Shown here one piece after another: positions 6,672 through 16,200 of a stretch of 49,826 nt of DNA. The notes under the pieces were generated by a model. It was not told the DNA's origin. It was given only the letters and a program-made list of their open reading frames with translations, and made no database searches. Position numbers and translations under genes: made by a program. How positions within the stretch are numbered: position 1 is the first letter of the stretch; each line of letters opens with the position of its first letter. Origin of the DNA: Saprospiraceae bacterium (GTDB taxonomy: Bacteria > Bacteroidota > Bacteroidia > Chitinophagales > Saprospiraceae); contig JAHQWA010000632.1 of the NCBI GenBank assembly GCA_019634045.1, forward strand, positions 1 to 49,826, given 5' to 3'.

Positions 6672-9488
6672 TTACCTGGCTAGATACATGTATCGTTGAC
6701 GATCCAATTCTACGAAGAATGGATCAGAAAGGTCCTTTATGAAGCGAATCGCCTCTCCGGTAGATTTCATCTCAGGTCCTAAGTTCTTATCTACGTTCGG
6801 GAATTTCTCGAAGGAGAAGACCGGCACTTTGATCGCAAAGCCGCTAGGTTGTGGCTTGATATCAAAATCGCTCAATTTATGCGTCCCCAACATCACCTTA
6901 GTGGCAATCTTCAGGTATGGGACCTTGTAGGCTTTGGCGATGAAAGGAGTCGTTCTCGATGCGCGAGGATTCGCCTCAATTACATATACTTTGTCATCCT
7001 TGATCGCAAACTGAATATTGATCAATCCACGGATGTCAAGCGCCTTAGCCAACTTTTCGGTATACTCTACCATCTGGGCTACTGCTTCCACACTTAGACT
7101 GTAGGTAGGTAAAACGGCGGAGCTATCCCCGGAGTGAATACCCGCAGGCTCGATGTGCTCCATGATACCCATAATGTGTACTTGCTCACCATCGCAGATG
7201 GCATCGATCTCAGCTTCTTTCGCCCTCTCCAAGAATTGGTCGATCAGTACCTTATTGTCAGGCAAGTGCTTGAAGATGCTAAGCACATGTCTTTCCAGTT
7301 CATCATCGTTGATCACGATCCGCATACTCTGTCCACCTAGAACGTAAGATGGGCGAACGAGTACTGGATAAGTAACTTCATTAGCGATCTTAATCGCCTC
7401 ATCCGCATCATTGGCTACACCATAGCGAGGGTAGGGGATCTCTAGTTCTTTTAGGAGATCGGAAAAAGCGCCTCTATCCTCAGCCAGATCCATGTTTTCA
7501 TAGCTTGTACCGATGATCTTGACGCCGGTCTTGTGGAATCGCTCTGCCAATTTCAAAGCAGTTTGACCGCCCAACTGGACAATCACTCCTTCTGGCTTTT
7601 CTAGTTCGAGGATTTCCTCAATATGCTCCCAGAATACGGGCTCAAAATATAGCTTATCGGCTATGTCAAAGTCCGTTGATACGGTTTCTGGATTACAGTT
7701 GATCATGATGGACTCCATACCGGACTCCTTGATCGCCATCAAACCGTGGACACAGCAATAGTCAAATTCAATCCCTTGTCCGATGCGGTTTGGCCCAGAT
7801 CCCAACACAACGATCTTCTTCTTATCAGATGGGATACTTTCGTTTTCTTTATCGAAGGTGGAGTAGAAATAAGGAGTGCCGGCCTCAAATTCTGCGGCAC
7901 AAGTATCCACCATCTTATAGGTTCTGCGGATATTTAGTTTCTTGCGATAGTCCGTAACCTCTTTTTCCTCTATTCGTAGTAGCCAAGCGATCTGAGCATC
8001 TGCGTAGCCCATTTCCTTTAGCTCTCTCATGAAGTCCTCTGGAATATCTTCGGCAACATTGAAGCGCAGTAATCGCTGCTCCACTTTTACCAAACGTTTG
8101 ATTTGCTTAATGAACCAGGGATCGATCTTTGTTAGTTTTTGGATCGTCTTACTAGGTACCCCAAGTCGCAAAGCATCCTTAAGTCTAAATATTCTATCGT
8201 CGCTAGCTTGTTCGAGTCGCTCTAGTACATCGCTCGTACGAATCCACTCCTTCTTATCTGCACCTAATCCCATCCGACCAATCTCCAAACTCTGACAAGC
8301 TTTTTGCAAGGCTTCTAAGAACGAACGTCCAATACCCATCACCTCACCTACTGATTTCATCTGTAAGCCGAGGCTGTGATCTGCACCGAGGAATTTAGCA
8401 AAATTCCAGCGTGGCATTTTCACGATCACATAGTCTAAAGTAGGCTCGAAATAAGCAGAGGTTGTTTGGGTGATTTGATTCTTCAATTCATCCAAGCTAT
8501 ATCCGATCGCCAGCTTGGCAGCAATCTTCGCAATGGGATATCCTGTTGCTTTACTTGCCAAGGCCGAAGAACGAGATACCCGCGGATTAATCTCGATCAC
8601 AATCAATTTCTCTGTAACAGGATCTTGAGAGAATTGAATGTTACAACCTCCCGCGAAATTACCCAGAGAACGCATCGCCAAGATGGCCTCGTCCCGCATT
8701 TGCTGGTAGGCTGTATCTGATAGGGTCATCGCAGGAGCTACTGTAATACTATCTCCAGTGTGTATCCCCATTGGATCGAGGTTCTCCACTGTACAGATGA
8801 TCACCACATTATCATTCGCATCCCGAAGCAATTCCAATTCGAATTCCTTCCATCCCAATACGGCTCTTTCCACCAATACCTCATGGGTAGGTGACATGCT
8901 CAAACCTCGTCGCAAAGCCGGATCAAATTCTTCTTCCTTGTGGACAAAGGCACCACCTGTTCCTCCTAATGTATAAGAAGGGCGAATAACCAGTGGAAAA
9001 CCAATCTTTTGGGCGGCATCCTTACCCTCTAGGAAAGAGTTAGCAATGAAGGAAGGTGCTACGCTGAGGCCAATACTTACCACATGCTCTCGGAAAGCTT
9101 CTCGATTCTCGGCTAATTCGATTGCTTCTAGATCCACTCCGATTAGGCGCACGTTGTATTTCTCCCAGACTCCTCGTTCCCCTACCTCAATGGCGAGGTT
9201 CAAAGCCGTTTGACCACCCATAGTGGGTAACACGGCGTCAATTTGCCTTTCCTGTAGAATTTGTTCAATGCTTTCTACGGTTAGCGGCAGCAAATAAATG
9301 TGATCGGCAGTTACTGGATCCGTCATGATCGTAGCCGGATTGGAGTTGATCAGCGTTACCTCGATGCCTTCCTCACGTAAAGAACGAGAGGCTTGGCTAC
9401 CGGAGTAATCAAACTCACAAGCTTGGCCAATAATAATAGGACCACTACCAATAATAAGAACTGATTTGATGGAAGTATCTCTGGGCAT
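6672..9488 (-). CDS. carB: Carbamoyl-phosphate synthase large subunit, short form
   Basis: Makes carbamoyl phosphate from ammonia (delivered by CarA), bicarbonate and two ATP for pyrimidine and arginine synthesis. Two homologous ATP-grasp halves are visible, each opening with a GSGPxxIGQxxEFDY motif (near residues 13 and 562) and containing GGQTAL (near 95 and 640). The protein has 938 residues against about 1073 in E. coli. It ends shortly after the second synthetase domain (GPEMKSTGEA), so the C-terminal MGS-like allosteric domain that binds UMP, IMP and ornithine is absent. The stop is followed by a clear terminator, so this is not a frameshift. As I recall, related Bacteroidota have the same short form. 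carA is not in the window. The long leader carries a possible RNA switch. Confidence 0.97.
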   Translation of the reverse strand: MPRDTSIKSVLIIGSGPIIIGQACEFDYSGSQASRSLREEGIEVTLINSNPATIMTDPVTADHIYLLPLTVESIEQILQERQIDAVLPTMGGQTALNLAIEVGERGVWEKYNVRLIGVDLEAIELAENREAFREHVVSIGLSVAPSFIANSFLEGKDAAQKIGFPLVIRPSYTLGGTGGAFVHKEEEFDPALRRGLSMSPTHEVLVERAVLGWKEFELELLRDANDNVVIICTVENLDPMGIHTGDSITVAPAMTLSDTAYQQMRDEAILAMRSLGNFAGGCNIQFSQDPVTEKLIVIEINPRVSRSSALASKATGYPIAKIAAKLAIGYSLDELKNQITQTTSAYFEPTLDYVIVKMPRWNFAKFLGADHSLGLQMKSVGEVMGIGRSFLEALQKACQSLEIGRMGLGADKKEWIRTSDVLERLEQASDDRIFRLKDALRLGVPSKTIQKLTKIDPWFIKQIKRLVKVEQRLLRFNVAEDIPEDFMRELKEMGYADAQIAWLLRIEEKEVTDYRKKLNIRRTYKMVDTCAAEFEAGTPYFYSTFDKENESIPSDKKKIVVLGSGPNRIGQGIEFDYCCVHGLMAIKESGMESIMINCNPETVSTDFDIADKLYFEPVFWEHIEEILELEKPEGVIVQLGGQTALKLAERFHKTGVKIIGTSYENMDLAEDRGAFSDLLKELEIPYPRYGVANDADEAIKIANEVTYPVLVRPSYVLGGQSMRIVINDDELERHVLSIFKHLPDNKVLIDQFLERAKEAEIDAICDGEQVHIMGIMEHIEPAGIHSGDSSAVLPTYSLSVEAVAQMVEYTEKLAKALDIRGLINIQFAIKDDKVYVIEANPRASRTTPFIAKAYKVPYLKIATKVMLGTHKLSDFDIKPQPSGFAIKVPVFSFEKFPNVDKNLGPEMKSTGEAIRFIKDLSDPFFVELDRQRYMYLAR

Positions 9489-9510
9489 TTGTATTACAAT
9501 TTAGACTCGT

Positions 9511-9567
9511 TTGCTAAATCACGGCCAATAATGATCATGAGTGTTTGCGAAATCAATGATTTAGCAA
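9511..9567 (-). promoter_or_regulatory. carB leader: three copies of an 11-base element, two alternative pairings
   Basis: Reading the carB mRNA, element A (TTGCTAAATCA, 9567-9557) is followed after one base by B (TGATTTCGCAA, 9555-9545) and 23 bases later by C (TGATTTAGCAA, 9521-9511). A pairs perfectly with C (11/11) and with one mismatch with B (10/11), so the two hairpins exclude one another. C ends 22 bases before the ATG. The same bases could instead be DNA half-sites for a dimeric regulator. Position downstream of the likely transcription start favours an RNA role (inference). Confidence 0.5.
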
Positions 9568-9617
9568 GCGGTTGTACCAATGAAAGAAGGAGTGTTAGGG
9601 CTCGTCCAAATTGCGTG

Positions 9618-9625
9618 CAAAGATA
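9618..9625 (-). promoter_or_regulatory. Putative carB -7 element TATCTTTG
   Basis: The minus strand reads TATCTTTGC, an exact match to the Bacteroidota -7 consensus TAnnTTTG. No good -33 TTG is seen 19-20 bases upstream. Transcription would begin near 9611, giving a leader of about 120 bases that includes the paired elements at 9511-9567. The rest of the 9489-9809 gap (A/T-rich around 9660-9680) shows only a weak GAGTC/GACTC hairpin at 9727-9741. Confidence 0.5.
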
Positions 9626-9809
9626 GGACTTATTTGATCTCGTAATAATAGAAGAAGAACTTTTTTCTTAAAAAATTACTCACTTGATTTGTAGCAATAA
9701 TATGTCGTGCAGAGGTGGGGAGAATCGAGTCATAGCGACTCAATCATTTGGAGCAGTATTTTGAACCTTTTGACAGGTCCAAAACTTAGCAAACAGCTTC
9801 TAAAATTGG

Positions 9810-11630
9810 CTACTGCTTCACAAATCTCCCTTGCCAAACTTGCCCATCCTCATCTTGGAACTGTAACCAGTACAATCCCGCCGATAAATGACTGATATCT
9901 AGTTCTTGGACACCAGGAGAAAGTGATCTACGATAAATGGCTCGCAGCCGACCCCTTGCATCGAAGAGTCTAAGGTTTTGTACTGGGGAGCTCAGGTCTT
10001 CCATAAGTTCAATGCTGATGGTTTGGCTAGCTGGGTTGGGAAAAATGGTAAAGGACTGGATATTGGATGTAGGGGAACTAGCGTCAGATACTAGCTGTAC
10101 GTCTTCTGCTATATTAATCTCACCATCGGTGGTACTTCCTTCTGCAATCGATAGCTCACTTTCTACGGGTATATCGTAGAGCCTATCCGTATGTCCGGTA
10201 GGCCATTGAATGACAACCGAGTCCACGGTGGTCTGGTCGCCAAGCCCAAAGAGAATCCGGGTAGAGTTCTGACCCAAGAAGCCAGTGCCACATTGGGTGA
10301 ATTGTCGCTGGACTTGATCTGCTGTATAAACTAGAATATTGCTGCCGATGGCATCACGATTGCTCAAAACACCTTCCAGCTCTATACTTATCCACCCCAT
10401 TTCTGTGTCAGTTTTGTTGGACCAGAGCTGAGAAGAATAGGGTTCTGCGTTCATCACCATAATGTCAGGCTTGCCATCTTTATTATAATCTCCCAGGGCA
10501 TTGCTATAACTTCGAACAGTATCGCCCACGAAACCTGCTTGCGGCTGAGAAAAGTTCCCATCTTTCAAATTATAGTAAAAGGCACTGGAAGTAAGGTCCG
10601 TGCCAACTTTTGCTCCACTAACGTACAAATCTTGCCAGCCATCGTTGTCAGCGTCCAGAAACAAGGCGCCCCAACCTACCGAGTAGAATCCGACGCCAGC
10701 CGTAGCTGCCAATTCTGAAAAAAGATCATTGCCTTCGTTTCGCAATAGCACATTTCCTCCCTCCGTATTGGTCACATAGATGTCTGATAATCCATCATTA
10801 TTGTAATCTCCTACAGTCACGCTCATGGCGTTCATATTGATGCCCGATTCAGAAGGTAAACTGATATCAGTGAAAGTGCCATTTTTATTGTTGCGGAGGA
10901 GTGTATTTCCGGTGAAGCGATCATTGGCAGTGTATAGGTCAGGCCAAAGGTCATTATTGTAGTCCAAAAAGGCGGAGCAGAAGGGGATCTTGGCAGGATC
11001 TTGAGCACCAGCAGACAAGGCCACTTCTCTGAATGTGCCATCCGCTTGGTTCATGTAAAGAAGGCTCGTATTCTCAGCCGGTGTTCCAGTCCGTTTCCCT
11101 AGATATAGATCTAACCAACCATCACGATTGTAATCTCCAAAGGCAGCTCCATAGGTTAAAAATTGCTCACTGGTCAAACCTGCTTGTGCAGTAACATCAA
11201 CCATATTCAAGTCACCCTCATTTCTATACAGGCGATTCCGGCCGTTGATGCTAGCCATGAACAGATCTTTGTCGCCATCATTATCGTAGTCTACCCACAG
11301 AATTTGTCCTTGTTGAGTATCATCCGGGACGAGCGCATTGATGGACTTGAAGTTTCCATTGTCGTTACGGAAAAAGGCAATTTGTTCGCCGTCCTTGGTA
11401 GCTAGGGTAAGATCATCCCAGCCATCTCCATCGAAATCGCAGAAGCTGATTCCACCACTAGGCGTCGACAGACCGTAATTATGAGCTATATTTTGGGAAT
11501 TTGCCACGTTTTCGAAATAGACTTGGCCTGTGCTGGTATTGATATGGGTAAGGTAACAGAAAAACGTAAGTAGGCTACTTACTGCCAAGGGAGTAATCCT
11601 TGAGCAGAGCTCAAAAGTTTTGCTTAGCAT
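9810..11630 (-). CDS. Secreted CRTAC1-type FG-GAP/UnbV propeller protein, T9SS type A sorted
   Basis: A 606-residue exported protein. After an N-terminal hydrophobic signal (to about residue 35) it carries repeated FG-GAP/VCBS blades with calcium-loop motifs of the DxDxDGxxD kind (CDFDGDGWDD, VDYDNDGDKD, GDYNRDGWLD, GDYNNDGLSD, LDADNDGWQD, GDYNKDGKPD). An ASPIC/UnbV domain follows (about 420-500; NRDAIGSNI, QWPTGHTDRL). The last ~85 residues are a T9SS type A sorting domain (FTIFPNPASQTISIEL, then SAGLYWLQF). The propeller probably binds Ca2+ and acts at the surface or outside the cell. It lies 21 bp downstream of a lipoprotein gene, probably in one operon. Its ligand is unknown. Confidence 0.93.
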   Translation of the reverse strand: MLSKTFELCSRITPLAVSSLLTFFCYLTHINTSTGQVYFENVANSQNIAHNYGLSTPSGGISFCDFDGDGWDDLTLATKDGEQIAFFRNDNGNFKSINALVPDDTQQGQILWVDYDNDGDKDLFMASINGRNRLYRNEGDLNMVDVTAQAGLTSEQFLTYGAAFGDYNRDGWLDLYLGKRTGTPAENTSLLYMNQADGTFREVALSAGAQDPAKIPFCSAFLDYNNDLWPDLYTANDRFTGNTLLRNNKNGTFTDISLPSESGINMNAMSVTVGDYNNDGLSDIYVTNTEGGNVLLRNEGNDLFSELAATAGVGFYSVGWGALFLDADNDGWQDLYVSGAKVGTDLTSSAFYYNLKDGNFSQPQAGFVGDTVRSYSNALGDYNKDGKPDIMVMNAEPYSSQLWSNKTDTEMGWISIELEGVLSNRDAIGSNILVYTADQVQRQFTQCGTGFLGQNSTRILFGLGDQTTVDSVVIQWPTGHTDRLYDIPVESELSIAEGSTTDGEINIAEDVQLVSDASSPTSNIQSFTIFPNPASQTISIELMEDLSSPVQNLRLFDARGRLRAIYRRSLSPGVQELDISHLSAGLYWLQFQDEDGQVWQGRFVKQ

Positions 11631-11651
11631 AGTTGAAATAGGTTTCAGGGA

Positions 11652-12347
11652 TCACTCCATCACCTCAATATCTATGGCAGTCGTATAGTATTCAATGGAG
11701 GATACCAAACTGATTTTATCGTTCTCTTCGACATTGTCCTGTCGCTTTACCAGATATAATTTCCCCGGTCCCGGTCGCAATGGTGCCGTCTGATCCGGTT
11801 TAAGCTCAAATTCTATTGTTTTAGCCGGTCCGCTGAGCGTAATGGAGTAAGCCCGAGACTCTTCATCCGAAAATAAGAGCACCAACTGCTCGTTGGCTTT
11901 GATTAATCCGCCATTCACCACTAGCTTCATCCCTTTACTTTTGCTAATTTCTCCTTTGATGAAGAAATCCTCAATGGGCGACATCTTGAGCAAGTATTCT
12001 CGTTGTTGTCCATCATCATCCTTTAAATTGAAAGGGAAACTACCGGTGTACTCCACCTGGCGCTCCAATTCATAGCGGATGACCTTCCCTTGGATGTTTT
12101 GCTCTACCATTCCACTGGACTGGAAAGCTACTCCACCTTCAATTTGCTTGGGCCTAGACTCATCCGGAGAGATACCTTCACTGAAGGAGGCCTGGGCCTT
12201 TAACTGGGATTCATCTGATAAGTACCGAACAAAGAAGTCTATGAAAAGTTTTTCTTTGGGTTTGGTAGTTTTTGGGGCGCTGTTTTGGCAGGCACCAAGA
12301 AGGATAGATGCACTTATTGCTAGAAGTAAAAAGTAAAATCGTTGCAT
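11652..12347 (-). CDS. Lipoprotein of unknown function
   Basis: 231 residues with a clear lipoprotein signal: a hydrophobic stretch, then the lipobox LGAC with the lipidated Cys at about residue 20, followed by a Lys/Pro-rich linker. The remainder is rich in beta-prone segments and charged residues. The middle (GQQREYLLKMSPIEDFFIKG) and end (PGPGKLYLVKRQDN) suggest a beta-sandwich, but no family was recognised. It is the first gene of a two-gene unit with the secreted CRTAC1-type protein. Anchoring in the outer membrane facing the periplasm or surface is likely. Confidence 0.85.
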   Translation of the reverse strand: MQRFYFLLLAISASILLGACQNSAPKTTKPKEKLFIDFFVRYLSDESQLKAQASFSEGISPDESRPKQIEGGVAFQSSGMVEQNIQGKVIRYELERQVEYTGSFPFNLKDDDGQQREYLLKMSPIEDFFIKGEISKSKGMKLVVNGGLIKANEQLVLLFSDEESRAYSITLSGPAKTIEFELKPDQTAPLRPGPGKLYLVKRQDNVEENDKISLVSSIEYYTTAIDIEVME

Positions 12348-13204
12348 AGATCGATATACTAAGTGAAAGCGTACAAAAATCAGTTATACACAATGAAAAT
12401 GGAGAAGCGTGGGTTCCGTCTGTCAGTTTTAGCACACCAAGTACAATTCTATAGGCATCTACTCTAGGCATGCTAAGGAGGCTTTATTCAAAAAAATGAA
12501 TACCCCTATGTCTGGCCATTTGGCCTATAAGTCAGCAAAGATAAGTGGTTCTCAGAGAAAACGATGATCTCCATTCAGCTAAAGCTTATGCTGATTTTAA
12601 AAAAGAGTACCCCTTAGAAGCTACAATGGGGCTGAATATGAGACGGATCAGACCCTTTTTGTTCAGATAAAAGGGACCATTTCGGGATTATGGCCTATAT
12701 TTGCAGGCTTTCTATAAAATCATTGTCTTCTCGAGGACCAAAAAAGAGGTTTGAAGGAAGGACGAGGAAGCATAAGAATACGGACCTTCGTTCCTGTATT
12801 CAGATAGCGACGCAAATGATGTGTTTTGTAAGCTGTATGATGAATTGTAGACGAAAAAAACAGTCGCACTTAACTGAAATCGACTATTTTTGCATCATTA
12901 GCCGCCTGCTGACACCCTCACTTATCTGACCGCCCTTGTAAGTCTTAAACAACTAATTAAGTTGTTGTTTAGACTAGCAAAAATGATTTGTCTTTCGGGC
13001 TAAATTATGAGAAAACTCAACCTTTATCAAGAACAACTGTGCAAAGGTCAATGGAAGCGAGAAGACCATTATACCTAATGGCTTTACCCTAATGGTATGC
13101 CAAATTAGAGGACAAAACCAGTAGACAACTCAAGGCAAATTAATTGACATAAGATTATCCTCATAAATCAAAATTGTATCGGATTTACTTAAACCCAGAA
13201 CTAT
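12348..13204. other. 857-bp gene-poor region with a strong hairpin
   Basis: No supported gene. The open frame at 12690-12929 (79 codons, Arg/Lys-rich) looks accidental. Two plus-strand matches to TAnnTTTG occur: TATATTTG (12696-12703) and TATTTTTG (12885-12892), neither with a good -33 TTG. About 50 bases after the second, a 12-bp stem with one bulge pairs AGTCTTAAACAAC (12941-12953) with GTTGTTTAGACT (12964-12975). A short transcript from 12899 to about 12975 is possible. A TTGACA-like hexamer lies at 13143, before the TonB receptor gene. Confidence 0.45.
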
Positions 13205-16200
13205 ATGCTACGATCCTTACACTTGTTACTCCTTTTTTTCGTGGGTACTACCGTGGCAGTCAGTCAGACTTCCCTCTCCGGGAAGATTACTGATGATGAA
13301 ACCAATGAGCCAATCATTAGTGCAACCGTGGTGTTGTTCAAAAATGAGGTTCAGATCACGGGAACAATCACGGATTTTGACGGTAACTATTCTTTTTCCA
13401 ATATCGATCCGGGTACGTATGATGTAACCGTATCCTACGTAGGCTACACTGACGTTAAAACCACTGGTGTTCAAGTCCTGGCCGGAAAGGCCATCAAACT
13501 GGATGTGAAAATCGCCGAAGGGGCTTTAATTGATATCGGTGTGGTCGTAAAGGGCTATCGTGTACCCTTAATCCAGCAGGATAACACCACTTCGGGAGGT
13601 GTGATCACCAGCGATCAAATTAAGAACCTGCCATCGAGGAGTATCTCGGCCCTGGCTGCGACCACTGCGGGAGTATCCAGCGCGGATGAGGGCGATGCCT
13701 TGAGTATCCGTGGATCCCGATCGGTTAATACGGATTACTACATCGATGGTATTCGTGTTACCGGTGCACTGATTCCAGAGACGGAAATTGAACAATTGCA
13801 GGTCATTACGGGAGGTATGGAAGCCAAATATGGAGATGCCACTGGTGGTATTATCTCCATCGTTACTAAAGGTCCTGCCAATCGCTTTTCCGGAAATGCA
13901 GAGGTGGAGACATCCGAATTTCTCGATGAATTTAATCGAAACCTAGTTGGAATCAGTTTAACTGGCCCGATTATCAAGAACAAGAAAGGAATATCTGTTC
14001 TTGGCTATCGTTTTGCCGGTCGATATACCTCAAGTGGGGATGATGATCCCCCCGCCGTACCCATCTATCGCATAAAGGATAGCAAATTGGCAGAATTGGA
14101 AGCCAATCCAACCTTCATTCCTGATGGGGGCAATCAACCTCAGGTCACTTCTGAGCAGTTAGCGGCTGAGGATGTTGATGTTCTAGGGTTTCGTCCATTT
14201 GAGGGAAGTAATCGGGTGGATCTTACGGCTAAACTAGATGCTCGAGTGAGCGACGCTATCGACTTGAGTTTTACAGGAGCATACGTAAATACTTACAATA
14301 GATTTACTCCTGGTGGGTGGCGTACACTCAATAGTCATAACAACCCCGTATCAGAATTTGAATCTTATCGTGGTAATTTCCGTTTCCGGCATCGTATCGG
14401 TAGCCAAACGAATGAAGGGGGTAGCACTAGTGCGATCCAGAATGCATCCTACGTTCTACAGTTCGGCTATGAAACGAATAATAGTAGTACTTACGACTAC
14501 AATCATGAGGATAATATTTTCGACTACGGTTATATCGGGAAATTTGATGTAGACTGGGTGCCTGTATTCAGTAGAAATGACACTACGGGTTTGTTGGAGC
14601 ACGCAGATTATCTCCGGGTATTAAGAGGATATGACCCTTCTACTGTTAATCAGGTTTTAGCTAATTATAACTTGCCTTTCGGGTTTGGTCCTGAAGAAGG
14701 CATAAATGGTCAGGTACCAGATATTATCACGCCTGAAAATATCATGCTTCCTAGCTTTGCGTTGGATAATTTCAGCGTGATCAATGGCCGACAAGATGGT
14801 CGCTTGACTTCTGCTTGGAACCATCACACCCATGTGGGGCAGATCTACAATTCCAATAGCAAAGGGGAAAACGAATTATATACCTTCAACGCTAATGTCG
14901 CCTTCGACTTTTTGCCTGGCGGCTCGGACAAAGGACGGCATAATGTGGAGATAGGAATGTACTACGAGCAAAGAACCAACCGCTCTTATACTGTAGCCCC
15001 ATTTGGTCTTTGGACCTTAGCTCGACAACGAGCGAATGAGCACTTGGAGCAAGGGCTCACCAATGATGTGATTGGAACGGTTACTGTGCCAGGTACGGAG
15101 GAGCAAGCAGAATTGAAAGACTATTTCACACCTGCTTCCATAGATGAAACCAATCTGTTCTATCGCAAGTTGCGAGAAGGGTTAGGCGTGCCGATCGATC
15201 AGTGGGTAAATGTAGATGGATTAGATCCAAGCCAATTAGATCTCAGTATGTTCTCTGCACGTGCCTTGAATGACCGGGGCTTCTTGGGGTATTTAGGGTA
15301 TGACTATCTAGGAAATGAGTTCAATGGAACTTTTGATGATTTCTTCGATACGGTAGATCCCGCAACTGGATTTCGTAGCTTTCCCGTTGCCCCTAATCGC
15401 CCTATCTACGGCGCGGCATACATCCAAGATAAGTTTACCTTCAAAGATATCATCTTCCGAGTTGGTGTACGGGTGGATCGATACGATGCCAATACTCGTG
15501 TGTTGAAAGATATATACTCTTTATACGAACTCATGGGGGCTGATGACTTCCACCAAGGTTTTGGCGGAAATCGGCCTGGCAATATTGGGGATGACTTCAA
15601 AGTATATGTGGCTGGACAGCAAAGTACGGAGGTTACGGCCTATCGGGATGGAGACCAATGGTATAAAGCGGATGGGACACCTGTGAATAACCCTACGGAT
15701 ATTGAAGGGGTGAATTCAGGGCTTGTGTTTGGTTTTGTGAAAGATGAGCGTGCACGGGATGATGTCAACTTCATCAAGAAGGAAGAGTTTGATACAGGTA
15801 TCAGTTTTGAGGATTATGAAACGCAAATCAACTTCATGCCACGTTTGGCATTCTCTTTCCCGATTTCGGAAGAGGCCAACTTCTTTGCGCACTACGACAT
15901 TCTAGTCCAGCGTCCTTCTTCCAACACCATTGCCACTGCACTTACTTATTATAACTTCATAGATAATGCCGGATCCATTAAGAATAACCCCAATCTTCGT
16001 CCAGAAAAGACGATTGATTATGAGGTAGGGTTCCAGCAAAAGCTATCGGAAAGTTCTGCGATTACGATCAATGCCTATTATAAGGAGTTGAGAGATATGA
16101 TCCAGGAGCGCGTTATTTTCCCTGTTCCAGATATCGGTCAGTATACCACCTTTGATAATATCGACTTTGGTACGGTTAAAGGTTTCTCGCTTAAATATGA

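Noticed and set aside
6672..9488. CarB truncation by frameshift or assembly error
   Set aside because: The frame closes cleanly and a strong terminator follows; no MGS-domain coding was found downstream.
9707..9895. 62-codon plus-strand frame overlapping the end of the CRTAC1-type gene
   Set aside because: Antisense to a well-supported sorting domain and without family features.
12690..12929. 79-codon open frame in the long gap
   Set aside because: Arg/Lys/Ser-rich composition, no domain or signal, and no promoter spacing that fits; a random frame is more likely.
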